Source: Nitrospirillum amazonense | Lineage (GTDB): Bacteria; Pseudomonadota; Alphaproteobacteria; Azospirillales; Azospirillaceae | DNA length: 64,000 bases | Assembly: GCF_007828035.1 (NCBI RefSeq) | Contig: NZ_VITV01000012.1 | Coordinates: forward strand, 1 to 64,000 | Direction: 5' to 3' | Shown here: in pieces, positions 27,988-41,334 of the stretch | Layout: each line of letters starts with the position of its first letter | Numbering within the stretch: position 1 is the first letter of the stretch | Notes under the pieces: generated by a model | What the model saw: the letters and a program-made list of their open reading frames with translations, nothing else | Databases searched by the model: none | Told to the model about the DNA's origin: nothing | Translations under genes and position numbers: made by a program

Positions 27988-28012
27988 GCCCTCTATCCCG
28001 AGGGGATAGGGC
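27988..28012 (-). terminator. Possible terminator of the first tRNA-Lys gene
   Basis: On the minus strand GCCC-TATCCC pairs with GGGATA-GAGGGC around a short CTC loop and is followed by TATTTCG. It is 34 bases beyond the tRNA-Lys 3' end. The T tract is poor, so confidence is low. Confidence 0.4.
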
Positions 28013-28046
28013 GTCTCATGTCAGCAATGATGGAGTTTAAGAGGAG

Positions 28047-28122
<76 letters not shown>

Positions 28123-28183
28123 GCCCCTCATGAGCCGCCGCCGTGGCGCCGGCCGCCGGGTCTTGCGTCCCGGTGAGGGCGGC

Positions 28184-28212
28184 TTTGTAGCGTCCTGGCG
28201 CGGGCTTGTCGA
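28184..28212 (-). promoter_or_regulatory. Promoter of tRNA-Lys copy 1
   Basis: On the minus strand TCGACA and TACAAA are separated by exactly 17 bases, about 60 bases before the tRNA 5' end. The same -35 box and spacing occur upstream of the second copy. Confidence 0.6.
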
Positions 28213-28385
28213 CAGAAAAATGACAGGAAAAATGCGATGCCGCCCGGCGCGGGCGAATGGCACCCATGCGGGGTTCGACAGCTGGAAGTATAGGGAATCT
28301 TAAAGGCTTAGCGCGAGCCCAAACGCCAACAGCCCGGCCTTAGAGGCCCGGCGCGCAAAGACGGCGATGTCATGGGGAAGAGGAG

Positions 28386-28461
<76 letters not shown>

Positions 28462-28523
28462 GCCCCCCGAAGGCCGCCACCGTGGCGCCGGCCTGCCGGG
28501 TCTTGCGTCCCGGTGAGGGCGGT

Positions 28524-28552
28524 TTCATACGGCGATAGGCGACGCTTGTCGA
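28524..28552 (-). promoter_or_regulatory. Promoter of tRNA-Lys copy 2
   Basis: On the minus strand TCGACA and TATGAA are separated by 17 bases, located as in copy 1. The -10 box is the better of the two. Confidence 0.6.
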
Positions 28553-28641
28553 TAGAAAAATGCATCGGCGCATCGACATGGCGCCCTTGCAGGAACAAAG
28601 GGGACGGCAAGCGGGTGCCGTGCCCCTCCCCGCCGGGATGG

Positions 28642-29796
28642 TCAGAAATCACTCATGCCGCGGCGGGACATGCGGACGTCCCGATGCACATGGACGCACA
28701 GCAGCAGGCCGAAGCCGATCATGACCGTCAGGGCCGACGATCCGCCGTAGGAGATCAGCGGCAGGGGCACGCCCACCACCGGGATCAGGCCCATGACCAT
28801 GGCGATGTTGATGAACATGTACAGGAACAGGTTCACCGTCAGCCCCATGGCCACCAGGCGGCCGTACTGGTGCCGGCAACGCATGGCGATGACATAGCCG
28901 TAGACCAGCAGCAGGGCATACATCGCCAGGAACACCAGCGCGCCCACCATGCCCATCTCCTCCGCCAGCATGGTGAAGATGAAGTCGGTCTGCTTTTCCG
29001 GCAGGAAGTTCAGGTGGCTTTGCGACCCCATGAGAAAGCCCTTGCCGAACATGCCGCCGGAGCCCAGGGCGATCTTGGATTGCATGATGTGATAGCCATG
29101 CCCCAGGGGATCGTTCTCGGGGTTCAGGAAGGTGTTCACCCGGTTCTTCTGGTAGTCATGCATGAAGTGCCAGATGACCGGAATGGCGGCCAACACGCTG
29201 CCAATGACCAGGGCGAACTTCCACAGCCGCACGCCCACCAGCCAGAAGATGGCGCCCGATACCATCAGCAGCATGAGCGAGGTGCCCAAGTTGGGTTGCA
29301 GCAGCACCAGGCAAACGGGCGCCACGATCATGACCAAGGCCGGGATCAGGAAAGTGATGCGGCCGGTGTCCTCCAGCGAGGCGCCGTGGAAATAGCGCGC
29401 CAGCGCCATCACCAGCGTCACCTTCATCAACTCGGACGGCTGCAGCTGCATGAAGCCCAGGTCGATCCAGCGCTGCGCGCCCATGCCGACGTGGCCCATG
29501 ACCTCGACCACGATCAGCAGGAAAAAGGCGATGCCGTAGAGGAAGTAGGAAAACTTCAGCCAGAGGCGGATGTCGATCAGCGCCACCACCAGCATCAGCA
29601 CCAGGCCCACGGCAAAGCGCATGATCTGGCGCGTGGCCCAGGGGTCGAAGTTGCCGTTGGCGGCGGAATAGAGCATGGCGAAGCCGATGCAGGCCACGGC
29701 CGTGATCAGCAGCACCAGGCTCCAGCTGATCTGGCCCAGCTTCTCCCCCAGGCTCATGTTGGACTGGGGGTCCAGACCCATGTCGAGATTGATCAT
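28642..29796 (-). CDS. rodA: Rod shape-determining protein RodA
   Basis: The 384-residue SEDS-family peptidoglycan glycosyltransferase has about ten membrane helices. Diagnostic blocks are GAQRWIDLGFMQLQPSELMK, LLQPNLGTSLML, NRVNTFLNPENDPLGHGYHI and VVGVPLPLISYGGSS. It polymerises lipid II during elongation together with PBP2. Its ATG overlaps the stop of mrdA by four bases (ATGA), so the two partners are translated in step. It is the last gene of the mreBCD-mrdA-rodA run and lies just downstream of the tRNA-Lys genes. Confidence 0.96.
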   Translation of the reverse strand: MINLDMGLDPQSNMSLGEKLGQISWSLVLLITAVACIGFAMLYSAANGNFDPWATRQIMRFAVGLVLMLVVALIDIRLWLKFSYFLYGIAFFLLIVVEVMGHVGMGAQRWIDLGFMQLQPSELMKVTLVMALARYFHGASLEDTGRITFLIPALVMIVAPVCLVLLQPNLGTSLMLLMVSGAIFWLVGVRLWKFALVIGSVLAAIPVIWHFMHDYQKNRVNTFLNPENDPLGHGYHIMQSKIALGSGGMFGKGFLMGSQSHLNFLPEKQTDFIFTMLAEEMGMVGALVFLAMYALLLVYGYVIAMRCRHQYGRLVAMGLTVNLFLYMFINIAMVMGLIPVVGVPLPLISYGGSSALTVMIGFGLLLCVHVHRDVRMSRRGMSDF

Positions 29797-31745
29797 CGCG
29801 GCGTTCCTTCCCCCGGCATGGCGGGGGCGGCTGTGACTTGGGTCGATGCGGACGGAGTGGCGGCCGCCGCACCGTCGCCCGCGGGCGCGGTGGCGCCGGC
29901 ATCGGCCTGCTGGGCCCGGGCCGCTTCCATCAGCTGGATTTCCAGCAGCAGATCGCGGGCGATGGGGGCGGCCACCGAGCTGCCGCCCACACCGTGCTCC
30001 ACGATGATGGCGCAGGCGTAGCGCGGCGCCTGCACCGGGGCGAAGGCGATGAACAGGGCGTTGTCGCGGTCCTTCCAGGGCCGCTCGGCCTTCAGCAGGC
30101 CGGCGTTGCGCTCCGCCATGGTGATGCGCTTGACCTGGGCGGTGCCCGACTTGCCGCCCATCTCGAACCCCGGCTGGGTGATGCGGGCGGCATAGGCGGT
30201 GCCACCGGCGGAGGTGACGCCCGCCATGCCCGCCAGGACGCGCTGGATGAATTCCGGCTTCACCCCGATGTCGGGCCAGTTGGTCTGCTCGGTGTATTCC
30301 TGCTCCACCGCCTTGGTCAGGTGGGGCTTCACCGCCTTGCCGCCACTGGCCAGGCGGGCGCACATCACCGCCAGCTGGATGGGGGTGGCGGTGACGTAGC
30401 CCTGACCAATGGCCACGCTTAACGTTTCGCCATCGTACCAATTTTCCTTGTAGGTACGGCGCTTCCACTTGGTGTCGGGAATGATGCCGGTCTTTTCGCC
30501 CGGCAGGTCCAGGTCGGTGCGGTCGCCCAGGCCGAAGCGGCGGGCCATGTCGGCGATGCGGTCCACGCCGATGCGCCGCGCCAGGTCGTAGAAATAGACG
30601 TCGCAGGACATGCGGATGGCGTCGTGCATGTCGACGGAGCCGTGACCGCCCTTCTTGTAGCAGTGGAAGGTGTGGCCGCCGAAATCGTAGTGTCCGGGGC
30701 AGAAGACCCGGTGGGTGGGATCCACCCCCGCCTCCAGGCCCGCCAGCGCCGTCATGGGCTTGAAGGTGGAGCCCGGGGCGTAGTGGCCGGCCACCACCTT
30801 GTTGGTCAGGGGCGAGGCCTCGTTCTTGATCAGGCTGTCATAGAGGTCCTGCGGGATCCCCATGGCGAACTGGTTGGGGTCGAAGCTGGGGTGGGAGGCC
30901 AGCGCCAGGATGCCGCCCGTTTGCACGTCCAGCACCACGGCGGCGGCACTCTCATGCTCCGCCAGGCGCTGCTGGGCGTAGTACTGCAGCTTGGCGTCGA
31001 TGGTCAGCGTCACCTGATGGCCCGGCTGGCCGTCGTTGCGCGCCAGCTCGCGCACCACCCGGCCCACGGCGTTGACCTCCAGCTGGCTGGTGCCGGCGGT
31101 GCCGCGCAAGGCCAGGTCGTGTTTGCGCTCGATGCCACTCTTGCCGATGCGGAAGCCCGGCAGGGACAGCAGCGGATCGCGGGCGTTCTGCAGTTCCTGC
31201 TCCGACACCACGCCGACATAGCCCAGGATATGGGCCGCCTGCTCCCCGAAGGGATAGGAGCGCACCTGCCCTACCTCGATGGAGACGCCGGGCAGGTCGG
31301 GCAGGTTGACCTCGATGGCCGAGACCTGGTCCCAGGTCAGGTTCTCCCGCAGGGTCACGGGCGCGAAGGAGCGCAGGCGGTCCACATCACGCAGGATGCG
31401 GCGGCGGTCGGCATCGGTCAGCGGCAGCAGCTTAACCACCTTGTCCAGCGTCTCATCCACGTCGTCCGTGCGCTCGGACACCAGCACGGCGCGGAAGTTC
31501 TGCTCGTTCACCGCCAGGGGCACGCCGCTGCGATCGACGATGATGCCGCGCGAGGGCGCCAACAGGCGCAGGGAGATGCGGTTGTCCTCGGCCAGCGTGG
31601 TGTAGTGGTCGCCCTCCAGGACCTGCAGGTAATAGAGCCGCGCCACCAGGGCGGACAGGGCGCCGGCCTTCAGCCCGCCCAGCACCAGCGTGCGGCGGTT
31701 CATGACGCGCTGGCGCTCGGCGTCCCTATCGATCGCATTGAACAT
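29793..31745 (-). CDS. mrdA: Penicillin-binding protein 2 (elongasome transpeptidase)
   Basis: The 650-residue class B PBP has a short cytoplasmic tail, a membrane anchor (about residues 18-40), a dimerisation domain with the SRGIIVDRSG block and a transpeptidase domain. The latter holds the catalytic STFK (326-329), SCD (380-382) in place of SxN, and KSG (532-534). A Pro/Ala/Thr-rich tail of about 40 residues closes it. It cross-links peptidoglycan on the lateral wall and activates RodA. AGGGAACGG precedes the ATG. Like other elongation PBPs it should be a target of mecillinam-type beta-lactams. Confidence 0.96.
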   Translation of the reverse strand: MFNAIDRDAERQRVMNRRTLVLGGLKAGALSALVARLYYLQVLEGDHYTTLAEDNRISLRLLAPSRGIIVDRSGVPLAVNEQNFRAVLVSERTDDVDETLDKVVKLLPLTDADRRRILRDVDRLRSFAPVTLRENLTWDQVSAIEVNLPDLPGVSIEVGQVRSYPFGEQAAHILGYVGVVSEQELQNARDPLLSLPGFRIGKSGIERKHDLALRGTAGTSQLEVNAVGRVVRELARNDGQPGHQVTLTIDAKLQYYAQQRLAEHESAAAVVLDVQTGGILALASHPSFDPNQFAMGIPQDLYDSLIKNEASPLTNKVVAGHYAPGSTFKPMTALAGLEAGVDPTHRVFCPGHYDFGGHTFHCYKKGGHGSVDMHDAIRMSCDVYFYDLARRIGVDRIADMARRFGLGDRTDLDLPGEKTGIIPDTKWKRRTYKENWYDGETLSVAIGQGYVTATPIQLAVMCARLASGGKAVKPHLTKAVEQEYTEQTNWPDIGVKPEFIQRVLAGMAGVTSAGGTAYAARITQPGFEMGGKSGTAQVKRITMAERNAGLLKAERPWKDRDNALFIAFAPVQAPRYACAIIVEHGVGGSSVAAPIARDLLLEIQLMEAARAQQADAGATAPAGDGAAAATPSASTQVTAAPAMPGEGTPR

Positions 31746-31892
31746 AAGTGGGTACCGTTCCCTAAAACGCCGGGCGCCCGCTTCCGCGGGCTTGGCTTCC
31801 TCAGTTCAAGAGCAGCATCGCCGCCCTAAAACTTCCGGCGGCCCTTTCACCTAAATGACGGGTCGCGTCCTAAAAATACCAAGGCCGCCAGC

Positions 31893-32402
31893 TCAGCTCA
31901 GCAGGCTGCGGTGCAGCTTGCTAAAGCACCAGGCCGGCAGCGGGAACAGCACGATGGCCAGCAGCGCCTGGGCGACCACGTTCCCCGGGGCCACCAAGTG
32001 CGCGGTCATCAGGCTGTAGGCCACCCATTGCACGGCCCCCGCCCCCACCGCCACCAGGGCGAAGCCCAGCCACAGGAACCAGAAGGAGTTCCCCAGGAAA
32101 TAGCGCCGCTGGGTCAGCACCAGCCAGTAGGCCAGCACATAGACCAGCGCGCTCATGCCCAGGGGCGACCCGCCCAGAAGATCCTGCAGCACCCCGATGC
32201 CGAAGGCCATATAAGGCTTCAGCAGGTCGGGGCGGTAGATCGCCCAGTAGTAGATGGCCATCAAGGTGAGGGGCGGCGCCACGAAGGAATAGTCGGGCAG
32301 CTGCAAGGGCATCATCCCCACCAGCATGGCCGCGACCGTGGTGCTGAACGGCACCGAGTTCCGCCCGGCCTGGTCCAGCCGCTGCCAAATGCCAACCGCC
32401 AT
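31893..32402 (-). CDS. mreD: Rod shape-determining protein MreD
   Basis: The 169-residue protein has about five to six membrane helices, including VPFSTTVAAMLVGMMPLQLP, the conserved WAIYRPDLLKPYMAFGIGVLQDLLGGSPLGMSAL block and a final LFPLPAWCFSKLH. That block is characteristic of MreD. It forms the membrane part of the elongasome with MreC. The ATG (MAVGIWQ) follows the mreC stop by seven bases, and in-frame sequence upstream is shadow of mreC. A 147-base gap separates it from mrdA. Confidence 0.9.
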   Translation of the reverse strand: MAVGIWQRLDQAGRNSVPFSTTVAAMLVGMMPLQLPDYSFVAPPLTLMAIYYWAIYRPDLLKPYMAFGIGVLQDLLGGSPLGMSALVYVLAYWLVLTQRRYFLGNSFWFLWLGFALVAVGAGAVQWVAYSLMTAHLVAPGNVVAQALLAIVLFPLPAWCFSKLHRSLLS

Positions 32403-32409
32403 GGCGGCG

Positions 32410-33288
32410 TTACTGCATGGCGCCGGGCTGGGCCGCCTCGGCCGCCAGTCCGCCGGGAATGCCGAAATCGACCAGCTGCACATATTCGATGCGCGACAGG
32501 TCGACGATGGGGGTCACCCGCGTTTCCCCATCATGGGTGGCGGCGACGATGCCCACCGGCAGGCCGGCGGGGAACAGGCCGCCATGGCCGGAGGTGAACA
32601 CCCGCTCACCCACCGTGGGCTCCACGCCGCGCGGAATGTACATCAGGCGCGGCTGGTCGGAGTTGTCGCCCGACAGCATGGCGCGCTGACGGGTGGTTTC
32701 CAGCACCACGGGAATGCGGGCGTTCAGGTCGGTGACCAGCAGGATGCGGGACGACCATTCCCCCACCTGCACCACGCGGCCGATGACGCCCTGGCCAGCC
32801 ATGGCGGCCTGGCCCCGGCGCACGCCGTCGCGCTGCCCCGCCATCACCACCAGGGTGCGGACGAAGGCGCCGCCGGGATCGGCGATGACGCGGGCGGTGA
32901 TGTAGGAGGCGGCCGGATCGGGCTTGTAGGCCAGCAGGCCGCGCAGGGAGTTGTTCTCCGCCTCAAGCCGCAAGGCCGTCTGCTGCCACTGGCGCAGGCG
33001 CTCATTATCCTCGCGCAGGCGCTGGTTCTCGGCATAGAGCGCCGTCAGCTGGCGGCCGGACTCCAGCACACTGGCCACGGCGCCTGCAGGGCGGGCGATG
33101 AAACCCAGGATGGGGGCGAAGGCGTCGGTGACACGGGCGCGGGCGGCATCGATGAACACAGGGTCGACGCGAGTCATCATCATCAGCCCGATGGCGGCCA
33201 GCACCATCAGCAGAAATGAGAATCGCTGCAGCAGCGCCCGCATGGGTGCTGCGATCCTGAGCGCGGTGCCACCGCTGCGCATCTTCAC
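32410..33288 (-). CDS. mreC: Rod shape-determining protein MreC
   Basis: The 292-residue protein has an N-terminal membrane helix (FSFLLMVLAAIGLMMM), a coiled coil with LYAENQRLREDNERLRQWQQ and a beta-rich periplasmic domain (AARVIADPGGAFVRTLVV-like region, VGERVFTSGHGGLFPAGLPVG). It activates PBP2 and links it to MreB. The start is a GTG (M-KMRSGGT) with GGGGA six bases upstream; an ATG two codons later would also serve. It lies 115 bases after mreB. Confidence 0.93.
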   Translation of the reverse strand: MKMRSGGTALRIAAPMRALLQRFSFLLMVLAAIGLMMMTRVDPVFIDAARARVTDAFAPILGFIARPAGAVASVLESGRQLTALYAENQRLREDNERLRQWQQTALRLEAENNSLRGLLAYKPDPAASYITARVIADPGGAFVRTLVVMAGQRDGVRRGQAAMAGQGVIGRVVQVGEWSSRILLVTDLNARIPVVLETTRQRAMLSGDNSDQPRLMYIPRGVEPTVGERVFTSGHGGLFPAGLPVGIVAATHDGETRVTPIVDLSRIEYVQLVDFGIPGGLAAEAAQPGAMQ

Positions 33289-33403
33289 AGGCAGTCCCCG
33301 TCCCGCTACAGGGGGCCCGGCAATGCATCCGGTTTGGATACGATGCCGGCCCCGTCCCAAAAAAACGTCCCAGGCGCCCATGTGGGCGCCCGAAGGCCCT
33401 TGG

Positions 33404-34609
<1,206 letters not shown>

Positions 34610-34769
34610 TCAAGGGACGCCCGGGGGGCGGTTCCGGTGCACCCGGGCACCTTCACCGCTCACCGCACCCGCCCCGGCAACCTGCGGGCGCACTAACAAG
34701 CCACCTGCACTGCCCGCCCCCCCGATCCCACGCGGGACTCGGGATTAAGCGGTTAACGTCTGTATCGCC

Positions 34770-36326
34770 TCAGGCGCTGATCGCCGCCGGCGCCGTCTTC
34801 TGTCGCTTGACCAGCAGCTTGTTCAAAGCGTGCAGGTAGGCGCGGCAGGAGGAGACCAGGGTGTCGGCGTCCGCCCCCTGGCCGTTCACCGTCTTGCCGC
34901 CCTCTTCCAGGCGCACGGTCACCTCGGCCTGGGCGTCGGTGCCGGCCGTCACGGCATGGACCTGGTAAAGTTGCAGCCGGGCCTCGTGCGGGAACACCTG
35001 CTTGATGGCGTTGAACACGGCGTCCACCGGGCCGTTGCCGAAGCTGACCACCGGGGGCACGGCCTCACCCCCCACCGTCACCTCCAGCACCGCGTGCTGC
35101 GGCCCGCGCGACCCCGCCACCACCTGCAGCGAGACGAACTGGATGTGGTCGTGCTGGCGGCCCACCTCGTCATCGATCAGCGCGATGATGTCCTCGTCGA
35201 ACACATCCTTCTTGCGGTCGGCCAAATCCTTGAAGCGGCGGAATGCCTCGTTCACGGCGTTGTCGCCCATGTCCTCGTAGCCCAGTTCCTTCAGCTTGGC
35301 GCGGAAGGCGGCGCGGCCGGAATGCTTGCCCATCACCAGGGTGGAGCGGTTCAGGCCCACCGATTCCGGGGTCATGATCTCATAGGTGCCGGCGTGCTTC
35401 AGCATGCCGTCCTGGTGGATGCCGGATTCATGGGCGAAGGCGTTGGCGCCGACGATGGCCTTGTTGGGCTGCACCACGAAGCCGGTAATGGTGGACACCA
35501 GGCGCGAGGCGCGGGTGATGGCCTCGGTCTTGATGCCGGTCTTGTACGGCAGATAGTCGGCGCGGGTGCGCAGCGCCATGACAATCTCTTCCAGGGCGGC
35601 GTTGCCCGCGCGTTCCCCCAGGCCATTGATGGTGCATTCCACCTGCCGCGCACCGCCGGCGACACCAGCCAGGGAGTTGGCCACGGCCAGACCCAGGTCG
35701 TTGTGGCAATGGACGGAGAAGATGGCCTGGTCGCTGTTGGGCGTCTTTTCCCGCACGGCGCGGATCAGCGCGCCGTATTCCTCCGGCACGGCATAGCCCA
35801 CGGTGTCGGGAATGTTGATGGTGGTGGCGCCGGCCTTGATGGCGGTTTCCACGCAGCGGCAGAGGAAGTCCAGCTCGGTGCGGGAGCCATCCTCGGCCGA
35901 CCATTCCACGTCCTCGACATGGTTGCGGGCCAGGGTCACGCTGTCCCAGATGGCCTGGACCACGGCGTCCGGCTCCATCTGCAGCTTGTACTTCATGTGC
36001 AGCGGGCTGGTGGAGATGAAGGTGTGGATGCGCTGGCGCGCCGCGCCCTTCAGCGCTTCGGCCGCGCGCTCGATATCGTTGCGGTGGGCGCGGGCCAGGC
36101 CGGCGATGGTGGCGTTGCGCACCACCCGGCCCACCTCCCGCACCGCCTCGAAGTCGCCATTGGACGCGGCGGGGAAGCCCGCCTCGATCACGTCCACGCC
36201 CATCTCCTCCAGCGTCTGGGCGATGCGGATCTTCTCTTCCAGGTTCATGGAGGCGCCGGGCGACTGCTCGCCGTCGCGCAAGGTGGTGTCGAAGATGATG
36301 ACGCGGTCGGAAGACGGGTGGGTCAT
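34770..36326 (-). CDS. leuA: 2-isopropylmalate synthase
   Basis: The 518-residue enzyme condenses acetyl-CoA with 2-oxoisovalerate in the first committed step of leucine synthesis. It has FDTTLRDGEQSPGASM at the N-terminus, the SVHCHNDLGLAVAN metal-binding block and the family's AHESGIHQDGMLK; the C-terminal regulatory domain (about 390-510) confers leucine feedback. The ATG has AGGA about nine bases upstream; in-frame sequence before it is not conserved. It is the last gene of the minus-strand ilvB-ilvN-ilvC-leuA cluster, with a terminator between it and ilvC, so it probably also has its own promoter. Confidence 0.96.
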   Translation of the reverse strand: MTHPSSDRVIIFDTTLRDGEQSPGASMNLEEKIRIAQTLEEMGVDVIEAGFPAASNGDFEAVREVGRVVRNATIAGLARAHRNDIERAAEALKGAARQRIHTFISTSPLHMKYKLQMEPDAVVQAIWDSVTLARNHVEDVEWSAEDGSRTELDFLCRCVETAIKAGATTINIPDTVGYAVPEEYGALIRAVREKTPNSDQAIFSVHCHNDLGLAVANSLAGVAGGARQVECTINGLGERAGNAALEEIVMALRTRADYLPYKTGIKTEAITRASRLVSTITGFVVQPNKAIVGANAFAHESGIHQDGMLKHAGTYEIMTPESVGLNRSTLVMGKHSGRAAFRAKLKELGYEDMGDNAVNEAFRRFKDLADRKKDVFDEDIIALIDDEVGRQHDHIQFVSLQVVAGSRGPQHAVLEVTVGGEAVPPVVSFGNGPVDAVFNAIKQVFPHEARLQLYQVHAVTAGTDAQAEVTVRLEEGGKTVNGQGADADTLVSSCRAYLHALNKLLVKRQKTAPAAISA

Positions 36327-36512
36327 GGCGAAAAATCCTGCGCTGCCGCCGCCGGGTGCGGACGGTACGGATAGGGGGACTGACAACAGGCCAAGCCGGA
36401 TTCGTCTGATCTACGCCGCAATCCGGCCGGTGGCAACGGCGGACAGGCGTTTTGTTGCCGCAGGACAGATCTTGCGGAAACGAATGCGCAAAAATTTGCT
36501 GCACCAGCGAAA

Positions 36513-36545
36513 CGAAAAAGCCGGCGCCCCGCAGGCACCGGCTTA
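36513..36545 (-). terminator. Intrinsic terminator of ilvC
   Basis: On the minus strand AAGCCGGTGCC pairs with GGCGCCGGCTT (one G-T) around a short loop and is followed by TTTCG; the T tract shares its first T's with the stem. It lies about 90 bases after the ilvC stop. A 13-bp tandem repeat (TTAATCTTCTGGC) adjoins it at about 36543-36568. Confidence 0.7.
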
Positions 36546-36630
36546 ATCTTCTGGCTTAATCTTCTGGAAGGTCCCCTCAGCAGCCGGGCACGGCCACCCG
36601 GCCGCCTGGCTGCCGGGTGGTAAGACCCGC

Positions 36631-37722
<1,092 letters not shown>

Positions 37723-37754
37723 TCACCCGGGGAAAGCGGTTTGGAAAAAACCGG

Positions 37755-38285
37755 TCAGATGCCGCCGGGGCCGCGGGACATGGCCACCACGCCGGTGCGC
37801 GACACGCCCACCAGGCCCAGTTCCGCCATCAGGCCGATGAAGCGGTCCAGCTCCTCGCCCTGCCCCGTGATCTCGAAGACGAAGCTGGTGATGGTGGCGT
37901 CGACCACCCGCGCCTTGAACACGTCGGCCAGGCGCAGGGCCTCCACCCGCTTCTCGCCCGTGCCGGCCACCTTGACCAGCGCCGTCTCGCGCTCGACGAA
38001 GGGGCCTTCCAGGGTCAGGTCGTGTACCCGGTGCACCGGCACCAGGCGGCCCAGCTGCGCCTTGATCTGCTCGATGATCATGGGTGTGCCGCTGGTGACG
38101 ATGGTGACGCGCGACAGGGTGGCGTCGCGGTCGACCTCCGCCACCGTCAGGCTTTCGATGTTGTAGCCACGGCCCGAGAACAGGCCGATGACGCGGGCCA
38201 GCACGCCCGGCTCGTTATCCACCAGGATGGAGATGGTGTGGCGCTCGATGGCGGTGCTGGCGAAGGGCGAAGGACGGGCGGTCAA
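37755..38285 (-). CDS. ilvN: Acetolactate synthase small (regulatory) subunit
   Basis: The 176-residue protein begins with an ACT domain (HTISILVDNEPGVLARVIGLFSGRGYNIESLTV), where valine binds to inhibit the large subunit, and ends with the second ACT-like domain. The start is a TTG (reading MTARPSPF) with GGAG six bases upstream, since no in-frame ATG precedes the ACT domain. It follows ilvB by 55 bases. The family name ilvH is used equally in related genomes. Confidence 0.95.
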   Translation of the reverse strand: MTARPSPFASTAIERHTISILVDNEPGVLARVIGLFSGRGYNIESLTVAEVDRDATLSRVTIVTSGTPMIIEQIKAQLGRLVPVHRVHDLTLEGPFVERETALVKVAGTGEKRVEALRLADVFKARVVDATITSFVFEITGQGEELDRFIGLMAELGLVGVSRTGVVAMSRGPGGI

Positions 38286-38340
38286 GATGGGCTCCGGTCA
38301 GGCGAGGCGATGAAAGTGGCGGCGAAGGGAGGAACGGCGC

Positions 38341-40116
<1,776 letters not shown>

Positions 40117-40220
40117 TTCCCAAAAATCCTGGTTTCCAGTCACCCCGTCAGGCCCGCTCACCGGACCCGCTCGGGAATACCCCAGCCCCCTTCGCAAACG
40201 CGAAAGCCGGGCGGATCGGG

Positions 40221-40249
40221 ACCGTAGACGGAACTGTACCTAGGGTCAA
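40221..40249 (-). promoter_or_regulatory. Likely promoter of ilvB
   Basis: On the minus strand TTGACC and TACGGT are separated by 17 bases; the -35 box overlaps the miaA stop codon. It is the only good match in the 129 bases between miaA and ilvB. Confidence 0.45.
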
Positions 40250-41262
40250 CCGGTTTTGCGAATTATCGCAAAGATTTCACTCAACAGACTTTCGATTAAT
40301 TTCTCATAACCGGTATGCGTCTGACTGAAACCGGGATCAACCCGGCGGGCTTCCGCCATTTGGTGACGGAACCACGTGGTCTGTCGCTTGGCGTAATTGC
40401 GCGTGTGGCGCTGCGCCAAGGCCACCGCCTCATCCAACGACAGCGCACCGGAAAGATGGGCCGCCAGCTCCGGCACGCCCAGCGCCTTCATGGCCGGCAG
40501 GTCGGGATCGAGGCCCAGATCCAGCAGGGCCCGCACCTCGTCCAACGCCCCCCGCTCCATCATGCCCAGGAAGCGCGCGTCGCCATTGGCGTAGAGCCGG
40601 TCGCGCGGTGGGTCGACGACGATGGTGTGGAAGGCCAGGTCGGCCGGCGCCGTGGCTTCCGCCGCGCGCTGCCACTCCCCCAGGGTGCGGCCCGTGCCCA
40701 CCACCACCTCCCACGCCCGTACCAGGCGCTGGGTGTCGCCGGGGGCCAGCCGGGCCGCCCCCTCCGGATCCCTGGTCGCCAAATCCTGGTGGAAGGCGGG
40801 GCCGCCCAGTTCCGCATGCAGGGCCTTGGCCCGGTCCCGCACCGCGCCGTCGATGGCGGGGATGTCGGCGATGCCGCTCATGAGGGTGCGCAGGTAGAGG
40901 CCGGTGCCGCCCACCAGGATGGGCCGCTCGGCCGCCCGCACCTCCGCCAGCGCCAGGTCGCGCCAATGCGCGGCGGACATGCGCAGCGACGGCGGCACGG
41001 CGCCATAGAGGCGGTGGGGCGCCTGGGCCAGGTCGTCCGGGCCGGGCTGGGCGGTCAGCAGGGCGAGACCCCGGTACACCTGCATGCTGTCGGCGTTGAT
41101 GACGGTGCCGCCCAGGCGCACCGCCAGGTCCAGGGCCAGGCGCGACTTGCCCGAAGCTGTCGGCCCACCGATCACCACAACGAGTTTGGGCGCCCCCTCG
41201 GGTTCATTTGTTACAAGATCCGGGCCCGCAACAGCACTGATCGCAGGGGCCGGATGCCCCAC
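40246..41262 (-). CDS. miaA: tRNA dimethylallyltransferase
   Basis: The enzyme adds a dimethylallyl group to A37 of tRNAs reading UNN codons. VVVIGGPTASGKSRLAL is the P-loop, NADSMQVYRGLALLTAQP and FHTIVVDPPRDRLY are conserved blocks, and the RNYAKRQTTWFRHQ block near the C-terminus is diagnostic. The start is difficult: no ATG lies close to the P-loop. A GTG with AGG nine bases upstream gives 338 residues with a short N-terminal tail and is preferred, since earlier starts would overlap the divergent serB. The gene is minus strand, just before ilvB. Confidence 0.92.
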   Translation of the reverse strand: MGHPAPAISAVAGPDLVTNEPEGAPKLVVVIGGPTASGKSRLALDLAVRLGGTVINADSMQVYRGLALLTAQPGPDDLAQAPHRLYGAVPPSLRMSAAHWRDLALAEVRAAERPILVGGTGLYLRTLMSGIADIPAIDGAVRDRAKALHAELGGPAFHQDLATRDPEGAARLAPGDTQRLVRAWEVVVGTGRTLGEWQRAAEATAPADLAFHTIVVDPPRDRLYANGDARFLGMMERGALDEVRALLDLGLDPDLPAMKALGVPELAAHLSGALSLDEAVALAQRHTRNYAKRQTTWFRHQMAEARRVDPGFSQTHTGYEKLIESLLSEIFAIIRKTG

Positions 41263-41334
41263 TGCGTCTTGCCTGCCGCCTCCGCCCCCCGTATCAAGAC
41301 CGGCGGAAGCCCCCTCAAACCCTTCGGACATGCC

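Noticed and set aside
34830-36374. A long plus-strand open frame opposite leuA
   Set aside because: This is an antisense shadow with no recognisable domain, while leuA is complete on the other strand.
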